Source: an uncultured Desulfovibrio sp.
GTDB taxonomy: Bacteria; Desulfobacterota; Desulfovibrionia; Desulfovibrionales; Desulfovibrionaceae
Length of the DNA stretch: 58,112 bases
Assembly (NCBI GenBank): GCA_944324555.1
Contig: CALUWU010000151.1
Location: 1 to 58,112 of the forward strand
Reading direction: 5' to 3'
In this document: positions 16,815 to 24,922 of the stretch, piece by piece
Position numbering within the stretch: position 1 is the first letter of the stretch
How the letters are laid out: each line of letters opens with the position of its first letter
The notes under the pieces: generated by a model
Seen by the model: the letters and a program-made list of their open reading frames with translations, nothing else
What the model was told of the DNA's origin: nothing
The model's database searches: none
Position numbers and translations under genes: made by a program

Positions 16815-18089
16815 ATGATTGACCTGAAACTGGTGCAGAAAAATCCCGAACTGCTGGCAAAGGCCCTGGCCGACCGCCATTCTTCCCTGAGCGTGGACGA
16901 ATTTCTCAAGCTGGACGGTCGTCGCCGTGCCCTGCTGGCCGAAGTGGAAGCCCTGAAGCAGAAGCAGAACGCGGCCTCCCGCGAAGTCGCCCAGCTCAAG
17001 CGCGAAGGCAAGGACGCCTCGCACATGATGGCCGAACTGGGCGAGCTGTCGAATCGCATCAAGGCGCTGGACGCGGAAACCGCCGCCGCCAAAGCCGCCG
17101 TGGAAGAATGGCTCATGGGCGTGCCCAACATCCCCGACGAAAGCACGCCCGTGGGCAAGGACGAAACGGAAAATCCCGAGCGGCTGCGCTGGGGCGAGCC
17201 GCGCGCCTTCGATTTTGAACCCAGGCAGCACTGGGAAGTAGGCACGGCCCTGAACGGTCTTGACTTCGACCGGGCCGCCAAGCTGGCGGGCAGCCGCTTT
17301 GCCGTCTACATGGGCTGGGCCGCGCGTCTGGATCGCGCGCTGATCAACTTCTTCCTCGATCAGCATACGCTGCGCGAGGACTATATCGAAGTCTGCCCGC
17401 CCTTCATGGTCAACCGCGCGACCATGACCGGCACGGGCCAGCTTCCCAAGTTCGAGGAAGATCTCTTCAAGATGCCCGCATGGGACTACTACCTCATTCC
17501 CACCGCGGAAGTGCCGCTGACGAACCTGCACGCGGGGGAAGTGCTGGAAGAAAGCGATCTGCCCCGCGCCTACTGCGCGGCCACGCCCTGCTTCCGCTCC
17601 GAAGCCGGGGCCGCGGGCAAGGACACGCGCGGCCTTATCCGCCTGCATCAGTTCACCAAGGTTGAAATGGTTCGCTTCGCCCACCCCGACGACAGCATGA
17701 ATCAGCTGGAAATCATGGTGGGGCACGCCCGCCGTCTGCTGGAACTGCTGGAGCTGCCCTACAGGGTCATCTCTCTCTGCACGGGCGATCTGGGCTTCGG
17801 TTCCACCAAGACCTACGACGTGGAAGTCTGGCTTCCCGCCCAGAATACCTACCGCGAGATCTCGTCCTGCTCCAACTGCAAGGACTTCCAGGCGCGTCGC
17901 GCGGATATCCGCTTCCGGCCCAAGGGCGGCAAGACGGCCTACGTCCATACGCTCAACGGCTCCGGCCTGCCCACCGGACGCACCCTGGCCGCCATTCTCG
18001 AAAATTACCAGCAGAAGGACGGCAGCGTAATTATTCCCAAGGCGCTCGTTCCCTACATGGGCGGGCAGGAAGTCATCGAACCCAGATAG
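16815..18089 (+). CDS. serS: Seryl-tRNA synthetase
   Basis: 424-aa class II aminoacyl-tRNA synthetase that charges tRNA-Ser (and tRNA-Sec). The N-terminal long coiled-coil arm (residues about 30-100, [22 protein letters not shown]) binds the tRNA. The catalytic core has [13 protein letters not shown], motif 2 [19 protein letters not shown] and motif 3 [20 protein letters not shown]. Full length. ATG at 16815 has TAGGAG upstream; the longer frame from 16704 is intergenic. No T-box or attenuator is seen upstream. A strong inverted repeat without a U-run follows at 18134. Confidence 0.98.
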   Translation: MIDLKLVQKNPELLAKALADRHSSLSVDEFLKLDGRRRALLAEVEALKQKQNAASREVAQLKREGKDASHMMAELGELSNRIKALDAETAAAKAAVEEWLMGVPNIPDESTPVGKDETENPERLRWGEPRAFDFEPRQHWEVGTALNGLDFDRAAKLAGSRFAVYMGWAARLDRALINFFLDQHTLREDYIEVCPPFMVNRATMTGTGQLPKFEEDLFKMPAWDYYLIPTAEVPLTNLHAGEVLEESDLPRAYCAATPCFRSEAGAAGKDTRGLIRLHQFTKVEMVRFAHPDDSMNQLEIMVGHARRLLELLELPYRVISLCTGDLGFGSTKTYDVEVWLPAQNTYREISSCSNCKDFQARRADIRFRPKGGKTAYVHTLNGSGLPTGRTLAAILENYQQKDGSVIIPKALVPYMGGQEVIEPR

Positions 18090-18133
18090 GTTCCGCTTCC
18101 GGCGACGCCTGCATCAAAAAAACTCCGCTTTCC

Positions 18134-18171
18134 CCATGCCGCGCGGCGACGCGCAACGCCGCGCGGCATGG
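18134..18171. repeat. Perfect 15-bp inverted repeat downstream of serS
   Basis: CCATGCCGCGCGGCG and CGCCGCGCGGCATGG separated by 8 nt. Very stable, no T-run, so it is either an mRNA 3' stabiliser or a Rho-dependent end. Confidence 0.6.
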
Positions 18172-18300
18172 TTCGCGCTCCATGCTTCCGGCGTCCCCGC
18201 AGCCGGCGCGGACGCGCTCTTTCCCGCACATCCCCATTCGGTCGCCGCGCGCCGCCTGTCGCGCGGCTCGTTCACCCGTACCGAAAAAGGATGTCTCGTC

Positions 18301-19482
18301 ATGCCCCGTCATGTCTTTGCCCCGGGAAATCGCTGGCTCATTGTCTACCTTGCCTTTCTCAGCGCCTTCGCGCCGTTGTCCACGGACATGTACCTTCCGG
18401 CCCTGCCCGGCATGGCCGCCTCCCTCCACACCACCGACGCCCTCTCCAGCCTGAGTATAAGCTGCTTTCTGCTGCTCTTCGCCCTGTCCATGCTCTTCTG
18501 GGGCCCTTACAGCGACAAGGCGGGGCGCCGGCCCGTCCTCATGGCGGGGTCCGCGCTCTACGTTGTCTCCAGCATCGCCATCGCGCTATCGCCCTCCATT
18601 GAAAGCCTGCTTTTCTGGCGCGCCGTTCAGGCCGTTGGCAGCGGCGGCGTCAGCGCCATGTCGCTGGCCATAGTCAAGGACGTGCTGCGCGGGCCGCTCA
18701 TGGCAAGGGTGGTTGCCTGGATTCAGACAATCACCATTCTTGCCCCCATGCTGGCCCCGGTCGTCGGCGGGTTGCTGCTGACCGTCACCTCATGGCGCGG
18801 CATCTTCGTCTGCCTTGCGGCCTGCGGCCTGCTTGCGGGCGCGGGCTGCCTGATGCTGCGGGAAACCATACAGACGCGCACCGAGGGCGGCCCGGCAAAG
18901 ATGCTCTCCCGCATCGTCTACGTCCTGCGCCAACCCGGCTTTTCCCGCCTGCTCCTGATCTTTTCCATCGTCTGCATGCCCTTCATGGCGTTTCTGGCGG
19001 TGTCCTCCTATGTCTATCAGGGCATGTTCGGCGTCTCGCCCCAGGCCTACAGCCTGTTCTTCGCCCTCAACGCCGCCATGAGCCTTTTCGGCCCCCTCTG
19101 CTACGAACGATGGTTCTCAGGCTGGCCCGGACGCCGTTTCTTCACCGTCTTCCTGGGCTGCATCGCGGCGGCCGGGGTCGCGCTGCTGCTCATGGGGCGC
19201 TGGCATCCCGCCGCCTTCGCCCTGCTGTGCGCGCCCGTCAGCTTCTGTTCCAGCGCCACCCGCCCCCCGTCCACCGTGCTCATGCTCAATCAGCTCTCCA
19301 CGGACACGGGCGCCATGACCGCCCTCATCAACAGCGGCGGGCTGCTGTTCGGCAGTCTCTCCATGTTTCTGTGCGGCCTGCCCTTCTGGGGCGACGGCGT
19401 GGCGGCCATGGGGGGCGTGACCTGCATCGCCGGTCTCGTCAGCCTTGCCGGCTGGCTCCGCTTCAGTTCCGGCGCGCACTGA
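18301..19482 (+). CDS. Bcr/CflA-family MFS drug exporter
   Basis: 393-aa major facilitator protein with about twelve transmembrane segments. PLSTDMYLPALPGMAASLHTT after the first segment is the Bcr/CflA signature. WGPYSDKAGRRPVLMAGSAL is the MFS motif A loop, and RAVQAVGSGGVSAMSLAIVKD is also typical. Likely exports bicyclomycin, sulfonamide or amphenicol-like compounds by proton exchange; the true substrate is unknown. ATG at 18301 follows AAGGATGTCTCGTC. The frame upstream to 18136 covers the inverted repeat and is rejected. A composite repeat follows. Confidence 0.9.
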   Translation: MPRHVFAPGNRWLIVYLAFLSAFAPLSTDMYLPALPGMAASLHTTDALSSLSISCFLLLFALSMLFWGPYSDKAGRRPVLMAGSALYVVSSIAIALSPSIESLLFWRAVQAVGSGGVSAMSLAIVKDVLRGPLMARVVAWIQTITILAPMLAPVVGGLLLTVTSWRGIFVCLAACGLLAGAGCLMLRETIQTRTEGGPAKMLSRIVYVLRQPGFSRLLLIFSIVCMPFMAFLAVSSYVYQGMFGVSPQAYSLFFALNAAMSLFGPLCYERWFSGWPGRRFFTVFLGCIAAAGVALLLMGRWHPAAFALLCAPVSFCSSATRPPSTVLMLNQLSTDTGAMTALINSGGLLFGSLSMFLCGLPFWGDGVAAMGGVTCIAGLVSLAGWLRFSSGAH

Positions 19483-19486
19483 TTTC

Positions 19487-19670
19487 CGCCGCCCGGCCCA
19501 AAGCGAGTCCGCGAAACGACAGGCCGTATAAACTGAAAATGCTCCAGGCTCAGGACTCATTACGGTTTTCTTGAGGGGGAAGAAACCCCTTTTGCTCGCG
19601 GCAAAAAGGGGTTTCTTCCCCCTCAAGCTCCCCCATCTTCCCCAAAACCCGCACATAATGTACTGACAAG
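19487..19670. repeat. Composite repeat: module A end joined to an inverted module B
   Basis: 19487-19544 matches the second half of module A with internal losses (CCCGGCCCAAAGCGAG, CGAAACGACAGGCCGTAT, AAACTGAAAATGCTC). It runs straight into a full reverse module B: CCAGGCTCAGGACTCATTACG, a long hairpin TTGAGGGGGAAGAAACCCC.../...GGGGTTTCTTCCCCCTCAA, and CCATCTTCCCCAAAACCCGC. This shows that A and B can form one unit. No gene is seen in 19483-19818. Confidence 0.8.
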
Positions 19671-19699
19671 TAAAGATAGACGTTTTTTCATAACTCATA

Positions 19700-19747
19700 C
19701 GAAGGTCCCCCGCGCGCGAAATCCTGTTCGCACGCGGGGGACCTTCG
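19700..19747. repeat. Perfect long inverted repeat
   Basis: CGAAGGTCCCCCGCG pairs with CGCGGGGGACCTTCG around an 18-nt loop. No T-run. It lies between the composite repeat and the terminator of the TPR gene. Confidence 0.55.
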
Positions 19748-19788
19748 CGCCGCAACGCGCCGCCGGAAGAACTCGCGGCGTCGCCGGC

Positions 19789-19813
19789 AAAAAAAGGGGG
19801 AGTCGCCTCCCCC
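19789..19813 (-). terminator. Rho-independent terminator of the ferredoxin-TPR operon
   Basis: On the minus strand GGGGGAG-GCGA-CTCCCCC followed by TTTTTTT, directly after the TPR gene stop. Confidence 0.9.
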
Positions 19814-19818
19814 GGATA

Positions 19819-20445
19819 TCAGGCCTCGTGGGCCGCCAGTTCCTCCAGCAGCCCCTGCGGCACTTCAAAACCCAGCTCCGCGGCCTTGTCCGCGGCTTCG
19901 CGGGCTTCGGCAATCCTGCCCTGATCAAGATGGCACAGGGCCAGATTGTTCCAGGCCGGGGCAAAACCGGGATGCTTCTCGATGATGGCCTTGCACTGCT
20001 TTTCGCAGGCGTCAAGTTCGCCCTTCATGAAATAGGCCGTGGCCAGCGCGTTCTGGGCCTGCACGAAATCGGGGTCCCATTTCAGCGCCTTGTTGAGAGC
20101 CGTGATCGCCTTGTCGGGGTTGCCGCGCTGCAAATGGACGAAGGCGATATTGCTCCACGGCACGGGGAACTTGGCGCGGCAGTTGGCGGCCTCTTCATTG
20201 TAACGCAGGCAGCCGTCCAGATCGCCGCGCTCCAGGCAGATGCCGCCGAGCTGCACATAGGCTTCGGCAAGGTGGGGCGAATTGCGGACGGCCTGAAGCA
20301 GCGCGCCTTCCGCCCCCACGAAATCGCGCTTGCTCAGCAGGGCCAGGCCAAGATTGTAGTAGTGCGTGGCGCACTGATCGTTGGCCTCGATCTCGCTCTT
20401 GAGGTCGGCGATGTATTCGTCAATATCGTCGTAACGTTCTTTCAT
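19819..20445 (-). CDS. Tetratricopeptide-repeat protein
   Basis: 208-aa soluble protein made of about four to five TPR units (THYYNLGLALLSKRDFVGAE, AEAYVQLGGICLERGDLDGC, VPWSNIAFVHLQRGNPDKAI, VQAQNALATAYFMKGELDAC, APAWNNLALCHLDQGRIAEA). No signal peptide. The ATG at 20445 overlaps the stop of the 133-aa gene as ATGA, so the two are translationally coupled. Last gene of the likely operon ferredoxin - YkgJ - 133-aa - TPR. It probably scaffolds protein contacts; the partner is unknown. Confidence 0.85.
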   Translation of the reverse strand: MKERYDDIDEYIADLKSEIEANDQCATHYYNLGLALLSKRDFVGAEGALLQAVRNSPHLAEAYVQLGGICLERGDLDGCLRYNEEAANCRAKFPVPWSNIAFVHLQRGNPDKAITALNKALKWDPDFVQAQNALATAYFMKGELDACEKQCKAIIEKHPGFAPAWNNLALCHLDQGRIAEAREAADKAAELGFEVPQGLLEELAAHEA

Positions 20446-20843
20446 AGGAGGTGTCCTTCCTTTTTCAGGAGGTCGCGATACCAGAGGCAGAAGTCGAGCG
20501 TGCCCAGGTATTTTTCGTCCCGGTTTACCACCCCCAGCGCGCACTCAAGCGCGCCTCGGGCGTAATCGTTGCTGTACTGGCCTTTCCTGGCCGCCTGCTG
20601 CAAGAATTCGCGCACCAGCTGCTGCGTGGTGCGCTTGGTCACGTCCATTCGCAGGTCGAGCGGATCATTGGGCTTCTGGAAGGGGTCCCAGTTGTCATAA
20701 CCGATGCGATCCACGAACTTGCGCCGACGGGGATTCATGCGCTCGTAGATCTGGCGTTTCTGTTCCGCCTGCTCGTCGGTGAGCCGCTGCGGCGTGCCGT
20801 CGCGAAAGACCGTCGCCGGAATGGAGCCGAACAGGTGCGGCAT
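20442..20843 (-). CDS. 133-aa protein of unknown function in the ferredoxin operon
   Basis: Soluble, charged protein (MPHLFGSIPATVFRDGTPQR...) with ERMNPRRRKFVDRIGYDNWDPF and LDLRMDVTKRTTQQLVREFL stretches that look conserved but match no domain I can name. No membrane segment. RBS AAGGAG lies 7 nt before the ATG. It ends in an ATGA overlap with the TPR gene and lies 83 nt after the YkgJ gene. Its place after a ferredoxin and a cysteine-cluster protein suggests a role in redox protein maturation or electron transfer, but that is inference only. Confidence 0.7.
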   Translation of the reverse strand: MPHLFGSIPATVFRDGTPQRLTDEQAEQKRQIYERMNPRRRKFVDRIGYDNWDPFQKPNDPLDLRMDVTKRTTQQLVREFLQQAARKGQYSNDYARGALECALGVVNRDEKYLGTLDFCLWYRDLLKKEGHLL

Positions 20844-20926
20844 GGAAAATCTCCTTGTAGAAATCCGAAAATCGCGCCCCGCACGCGCGACGCCGCCGAG
20901 ACGTCCGGGCGCGGAAGGGGAGGGCG

Positions 20927-21598
20927 TCAGGCCTTTTCGCGCGGGGCCGGGCCGATGCCCAGATAGGTTTCATCGTAGCTCGTCAGCAGGGCCATGGACA
21001 GGGGCACGTAAACTTCATGCAGCTCGGTGAAGCGGCTGCCGACGGCCTGCTGAATATCGCGGCTCAACGCGTCGAGGCGTTCGTATATCTTGTCCATGAA
21101 CACCGTGGGATACGCCGCGCCCTTTTCAAAGGACGCCAGACCGCAGACGTGCCCGCGCCCCCCGATGGCGGTGGGAACGCCGTACACGCGGCAGGTAATG
21201 GGGCGCGCCTCGTAGAGCGCGCAGCGATCATTGTCGTCCAGAAGGGGGCAGCGCGCCTTGAGCCGCGCGGCGTCTTCCATGATCTTTTCCGGAGCCTCTC
21301 CCGCCTTTTCGGCGCGGAAGAGATCGCGCTTGATGCGGGTCAGCCGCCGATCCGTCTCCGAGGAGCGCGCCAGAATGGCCGAGCGTTCGGGGCCGTAATC
21401 AAATTTTGCGGCAAAGGCCCTGTTGACGTACATGGCCTCGACCAGCGGCAGATCGAAGAGGGCGTTACAGCAGTCGCTGCAACCTTCCTTGCAGGCGACG
21501 CAGGACGGATAGTCGCTGCGAATCTTTTCAAAAAGCGCGTCGGCGCCGCCGCGAAGACGTTCGTATTCCTGAAAGATGGGAGTGAGATCGGGTATCAT
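20927..21598 (-). CDS. YkgJ-family cysteine-cluster protein
   Basis: 223 aa with the family pattern CVACKEGCSDCCNALFDL near residues 33-50, then RCPLLDDNDRCALYEARPITCRVYG near 116-140: eight or so cysteines that can bind Fe-S or zinc. YkgJ proteins are described only as putative zinc/iron-chelating or Fe-S proteins. It lies second in the ferredoxin operon, after a hairpin that may reduce read-through. The start codon has a close AAAAAGG. A second, different YkgJ protein is encoded at 41463. Confidence 0.82.
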   Translation of the reverse strand: MIPDLTPIFQEYERLRGGADALFEKIRSDYPSCVACKEGCSDCCNALFDLPLVEAMYVNRAFAAKFDYGPERSAILARSSETDRRLTRIKRDLFRAEKAGEAPEKIMEDAARLKARCPLLDDNDRCALYEARPITCRVYGVPTAIGGRGHVCGLASFEKGAAYPTVFMDKIYERLDALSRDIQQAVGSRFTELHEVYVPLSMALLTSYDETYLGIGPAPREKA

Positions 21599-21648
21599 GC
21601 CTTTTTCCGTGCGCCCGAGCCCGGGACGGGGGGCGCGCCGTTATGAAA

Positions 21649-21681
21649 GTGCCGCCAGGCGCTTCTCGCACCCGGCGGCAC
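21649..21681 (-). terminator. Leaky terminator-like hairpin after ferredoxin
   Basis: GTGCCGCC / GGCGGCAC stem (8 bp) with a 17-nt loop, followed on the minus strand by only TTTCAT. It would let the ferredoxin message be much more abundant than the downstream genes. Confidence 0.4.
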
Positions 21682-21727
21682 CGAAAACTCTCAGGAGTCC
21701 GCCCTGACGGCGCCCCTGAAGAGACGA

Positions 21728-21916
21728 CTACTGTTCTTCAACGGAAATGGCGTTGGTTTCGCACACTTCCACGCAGGATTCGCAGCCCAGGCACTCTTCG
21801 GCGTTCTCGGGCACGGACTTGCCGTCTTCGATCTTGTACACTTCCACGGGGCACACGTCCACGCACTCACCACAGCCCACGCACTTGTCGGTATCGACAT
21901 TCACATTATAGCCCAT
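21728..21916 (-). CDS. 2x[4Fe-4S] ferredoxin (ferredoxin I-like)
   Basis: 62-aa soluble electron carrier. Two CxxCxxCxxxC motifs: Cys12, 15, 18, 22 and Cys42, 45, 48, 52, each with the usual Pro/Glu neighbours, so both clusters should be [4Fe-4S]. Strong resemblance to Desulfovibrio ferredoxins in the opening MGYNVNVDTDKC. Very acidic, as expected. The ATG at 21916 has GGAGG upstream. It has its own near-consensus promoter (21987-22015) and heads a four-gene operon. Likely partners in such organisms are pyruvate:ferredoxin oxidoreductase and hydrogenases. Confidence 0.95.
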   Translation of the reverse strand: MGYNVNVDTDKCVGCGECVDVCPVEVYKIEDGKSVPENAEECLGCESCVEVCETNAISVEEQ

Positions 21917-21986
21917 TGTCTTCCTCCAGAAGTATGATGCCGGCAAAGGTCTGACGCCCTGCCGACGCGACGGTCGTCGCACTCCC

Positions 21987-22015
21987 TGCATAGCGTTCGG
22001 GCTTCACGCTGTCAA
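21987..22015 (-). promoter_or_regulatory. Sigma70 promoter of the ferredoxin operon
   Basis: Perfect TTGACA (22015-22010), 17-bp spacer, TATGCA (21992-21987) on the minus strand, about 70 nt upstream of the ATG. Confidence 0.65.
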
Positions 22016-22017
22016 GC

Positions 22018-22093
22018 CCCGGCAGGCGGCAGGATAGCCGCTTTGCGGCAACCCTTCGGAATGACTGGCGGCGCGCCCCGGCCGCCTGCCGGG
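22018..22093. repeat. 13-bp inverted repeat flanking the ferredoxin promoter
   Basis: CCCGGCAGGCGGC (22018-22030) and GCCGCCTGCCGGG (22081-22093) are perfect complements about 50 nt apart. The inner arm lies 2 bp from the -35 box of the ferredoxin promoter, and the outer arm lies just after the transglycosylase stop. Either a terminator-like fold for the upstream gene or a binding site. Confidence 0.5.
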
Positions 22094-22109
22094 AGAGAAG
22101 GCGGACGGC

Positions 22110-23267
22110 CTATGCCTGACTTACGGGCCGGCCCTCCACCATGTCGCCAAGGGCAAGAATGGTGTTGGCGTAGACGCTGGAATGGTTATAGGCCATGAGC
22201 AGCTTGTGCTGCCGGGCGCGGTCGATGCCCGCCCTCCAGCCGTGCTTGTACAGATAGTTTGCAAGGCTGGCCACGGCGTCGGGAATCTCGAAGAGATTGA
22301 CGCGCCCGTCGCCGTTGCCGTCCGCGCCGTAGACGTCGATATTGGAGGGCATGAACTGGCACAGCCCCACGGCGCCATAGACGGAACTCGGCAGCTGATC
22401 GGGCTGAATGCCCTCGCGCGCCATGTAGACGAGCAGGGCCTTGGTTTCCTTGTAGGCCCAGTCCGCCCGCTTGGGCATGGTCTGGGAGAACCAGTCGCGA
22501 TGCTTTTCGTGATCCTTCATCTTTGGCAGCCAGTCGTCGATGCTTTCCGGCGTCCGCGTCACGGCCATGCTCGCCAGCGTGTAGAAGGCGTTTTCCTTGA
22601 CGTCGGCCAGCACCTTGCCCAGCCGCGTTTCCACGAAGAGCAGGGCGACGGCGATATGCCTCGGGACCTGGTAGACCCGTTCAGCCGTGTCGAAGGCATC
22701 GGCGTTGGCCGCGAGAAAATCGCGGCAGGCCTGCGCGTTGGCTTCCGTCAGCACGCCCTTGTAATACCTGGCCGCCGGCGCCTTCGACGGCGGTTTCGGG
22801 AAAAAACGGCGCTGGTACAGGGCGTTGATCTTGCGGCCCATGGGCGACTGGGTGGGCGTTGCGGGCAGGGTCGCCAGAAGCGCGTCGATCCTCGGCCCGG
22901 AAACGCCGTCCCGCGCCAGCCGCTGCGCCAGCGGGCGCCACGGGTCGGAGGCGGTCGCCGTCGCGGGCGTCGCGGGGGCGGCCGCCGGACGCGCGGCGGA
23001 AGTCTGCCGGGGAGAAACGGGCTTCAGCGAGCTCGCGGGCGGCGCCGCGACCGGCGCGGGCTGCCGCAGCACGGCCGGATCGATATTGGCGCCGGGCAGG
23101 TCGCGCCCCTGCACCCCGTCATCCTGCGGCGTCGCGCGCGCCGGGGGTTCGGTCAGCACCGTTCCGGGCGCGGCCACGTCGTCCGTCGGCCCGGACGAGG
23201 AAGCGGAGCAGCCGCTCCCCAGAAATCCCAGCAGTACGGCCAGAAGGAAGATGGGAGAGCGTTTCAT
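22110..23267 (-). CDS. MltB-like lytic murein transglycosylase (lipoprotein)
   Basis: 385 aa. Signal peptide with lipobox FLGSGCSA, a Pro/Ala-rich linker of about 90 residues, then an SLT-2/MltB domain: VALLFVETRLGKVLAD holds the catalytic Glu, and AVGLCQFMPSNIDVYGADGNGDG and SLANYLYKHGW are family hallmarks. It cleaves glycan strands of murein to 1,6-anhydro ends at the outer membrane. The ATG overlaps the stop of the upstream S24-type regulator by ATGA, so the two are co-translated, an odd partnership. It ends before the inverted repeat at 22018-22093. Confidence 0.9.
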   Translation of the reverse strand: MKRSPIFLLAVLLGFLGSGCSASSSGPTDDVAAPGTVLTEPPARATPQDDGVQGRDLPGANIDPAVLRQPAPVAAPPASSLKPVSPRQTSAARPAAAPATPATATASDPWRPLAQRLARDGVSGPRIDALLATLPATPTQSPMGRKINALYQRRFFPKPPSKAPAARYYKGVLTEANAQACRDFLAANADAFDTAERVYQVPRHIAVALLFVETRLGKVLADVKENAFYTLASMAVTRTPESIDDWLPKMKDHEKHRDWFSQTMPKRADWAYKETKALLVYMAREGIQPDQLPSSVYGAVGLCQFMPSNIDVYGADGNGDGRVNLFEIPDAVASLANYLYKHGWRAGIDRARQHKLLMAYNHSSVYANTILALGDMVEGRPVSQA

Positions 23268-23959
23268 GCCAGCTCCTGAAAGACCCAGGCGACGCGTCCG
23301 AACATGCGTTTCGCCAGGATGTCGGGTTGCAGATGCGTTTCCGGGAATTCCGTCGCTTCGGAACGGAGCAGATAGCAGGTCTGCGCCTCGTCCAGAAAGA
23401 TGCGCCGGATTATCAGGCCTTCATGCGGCGCGAACAGGGCGTAGATCTTGCCGGAAACCACGCTGGTGTCTCCGGTGTCCACTCCCAGAAGGGCGCCGGC
23501 GGCCATGACGGGACGCATGTTGTCGCCGGCCATTTCCAGCACGACGGTCTTTTCGCGCAGGCAGGACATGGGCAGGCAGACGGAACGATGCGAGCTCAGA
23601 ACCGGACGGGCCTTGCGGTCGCTGTAGTCGCAGCGCATGTCCTGCACGGAAACGAGCTGCCCCTTGGTGCGCGGTTCGCCGAAGGCCGCGGCCTGTTCCG
23701 AGAGGCCGGCCGAGGCGTCGAACGCTCCGTACTGGCCGTTGGCGCGCAGGTAAAGCGGGCCAACGCCCTGCTTGAGCCAGTCGGGATTCAGTCCAAAGCG
23801 ATCAAAAAGTTTCATGTACCAGTCGCCGGGAACGGAATCCCGGCGTTTTGCGTCCGAAATGCTGGATTGTCGGATTTCCAGCACGTCGGCCAGCTCCATC
23901 TGGGTGCGACACCCCGTGGCCATTCGCATACGTTCATAAATATCATTGAAATCGGGCAT
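23264..23959 (-). CDS. CI-like repressor with S24 domain lacking the catalytic serine
   Basis: 231 aa. The N-terminal phage-CI-type helix-turn-helix (residues about 6-62: TQMELADVLEIRQSSISDAKRR, WYMKLFDRFGLNPDWLKQG) is followed by a LexA/S24-like C-terminal domain. In S24 proteins the cleavage Ser lies in GDSM; here the stretch is AGDNMRPVMAAG, so Asn147 replaces Ser. The Lys of the dyad looks replaced by Arg (LIIRRIF, Arg185). The domain therefore probably only dimerises or senses and does not self-cleave. RBS GGGGGGA precedes the ATG. No phage genes are nearby, so this is a resident chromosomal regulator. Confidence 0.85.
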   Translation of the reverse strand: MPDFNDIYERMRMATGCRTQMELADVLEIRQSSISDAKRRDSVPGDWYMKLFDRFGLNPDWLKQGVGPLYLRANGQYGAFDASAGLSEQAAAFGEPRTKGQLVSVQDMRCDYSDRKARPVLSSHRSVCLPMSCLREKTVVLEMAGDNMRPVMAAGALLGVDTGDTSVVSGKIYALFAPHEGLIIRRIFLDEAQTCYLLRSEATEFPETHLQPDILAKRMFGRVAWVFQELA

Positions 23960-24064
23960 GGGTCCCCCCGTCAGCCTGTAACTGTTGGCGCGTCGAACGC
24001 GCGTTCATTGCGCGGCACGCCGATCCGCAAGCGTTTCGATCGACATATCGCGTAAACGGAATTT

Positions 24065-24922
24065 TCAATGCTGCTGTCGCAACATGGGTTGTTCGCTGGA
24101 AATGACGATGCGGCTCCGCTCCCGGAAAGAGGTTTGCAGAGCTTCCAGCCAGCGCTGATAGGAATAGAATTCCGGCGCCTTGCCGAAGGCCTGGGCATAG
24201 ATGCCCGCCGCGTCGGCGTCGCCCCGGCCGCGGATGACGGCGGCGTCGCGCCGGGCTTCCGCAAGGATGACGGCCTTCTGGCGATCCGCTTCCGAGCGGA
24301 TGCGCGTGCTTTCTTCCTCGCCTTCGGAACGGTACTTCTTGGCTTCGCGCTCGCGGTCGGAACGCATGCGTTCCACAATGGCGCTGCGGTTCTGCTCGGG
24401 GAAATCCATGCGCTTGATGCGGACGTCCAGCACCTCGATGCCGAAAGGCCGCATCAGAGCGGTCACCTTTTCGCACACGTCCTTCATGATGGCCGCGCGA
24501 TGGGAAGAAACCACCTCGGTCAGCGTATAGGTGCCGACCATGGCGTGCAGCTGGGAAAAGACCACGTCGTCAATGCGCGCCAGGGCCTGATCGATGCTCC
24601 GCATGGAGGTATAGAAGCGCAGGGGCTCCACAATGCGCCAGCGGGCGTAGCTGTCCAGCTTGATGGCCTTCTGATCGACCGTGAAGAACTGGCGTTCGCT
24701 GGCGCGCAAATCCGCGTATTCCAGCACGCGGGCGTCAAAATACACGACGTTCTGAATGAAGGGCAGCTTGGCGTGCAGGCCCGGCTTGCGGACCTCGGGC
24801 AGGGGTTCGCCCAGTTGCAGCACAAGCGCGCTTTCCGTCTGGCGCACGATGAAAAGGCATTGCGTGGCCGCCACGACAAGCAGAAAAACGACGACGACAT
24901 AGGTCAGGGGATTCTTGGCCAT
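24065..24922 (-). CDS. hflC: HflC, membrane regulator of FtsH protease
   Basis: 285 aa. One N-terminal transmembrane segment (NPLTYVVVVFLLVVAATQCLF), then a periplasmic SPFH/band-7 domain (ESALVLQLGEP, VYFDARVLEYADLRASERQF, GIEVLDVRIKRMDFPEQNR) and a helical end rich in Arg/Glu. It forms the large HflKC ring that encloses FtsH. The ATG overlaps the hflK stop (TGATG), as usual for this pair. Confidence 0.95.
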   Translation of the reverse strand: MAKNPLTYVVVVFLLVVAATQCLFIVRQTESALVLQLGEPLPEVRKPGLHAKLPFIQNVVYFDARVLEYADLRASERQFFTVDQKAIKLDSYARWRIVEPLRFYTSMRSIDQALARIDDVVFSQLHAMVGTYTLTEVVSSHRAAIMKDVCEKVTALMRPFGIEVLDVRIKRMDFPEQNRSAIVERMRSDREREAKKYRSEGEEESTRIRSEADRQKAVILAEARRDAAVIRGRGDADAAGIYAQAFGKAPEFYSYQRWLEALQTSFRERSRIVISSEQPMLRQQH

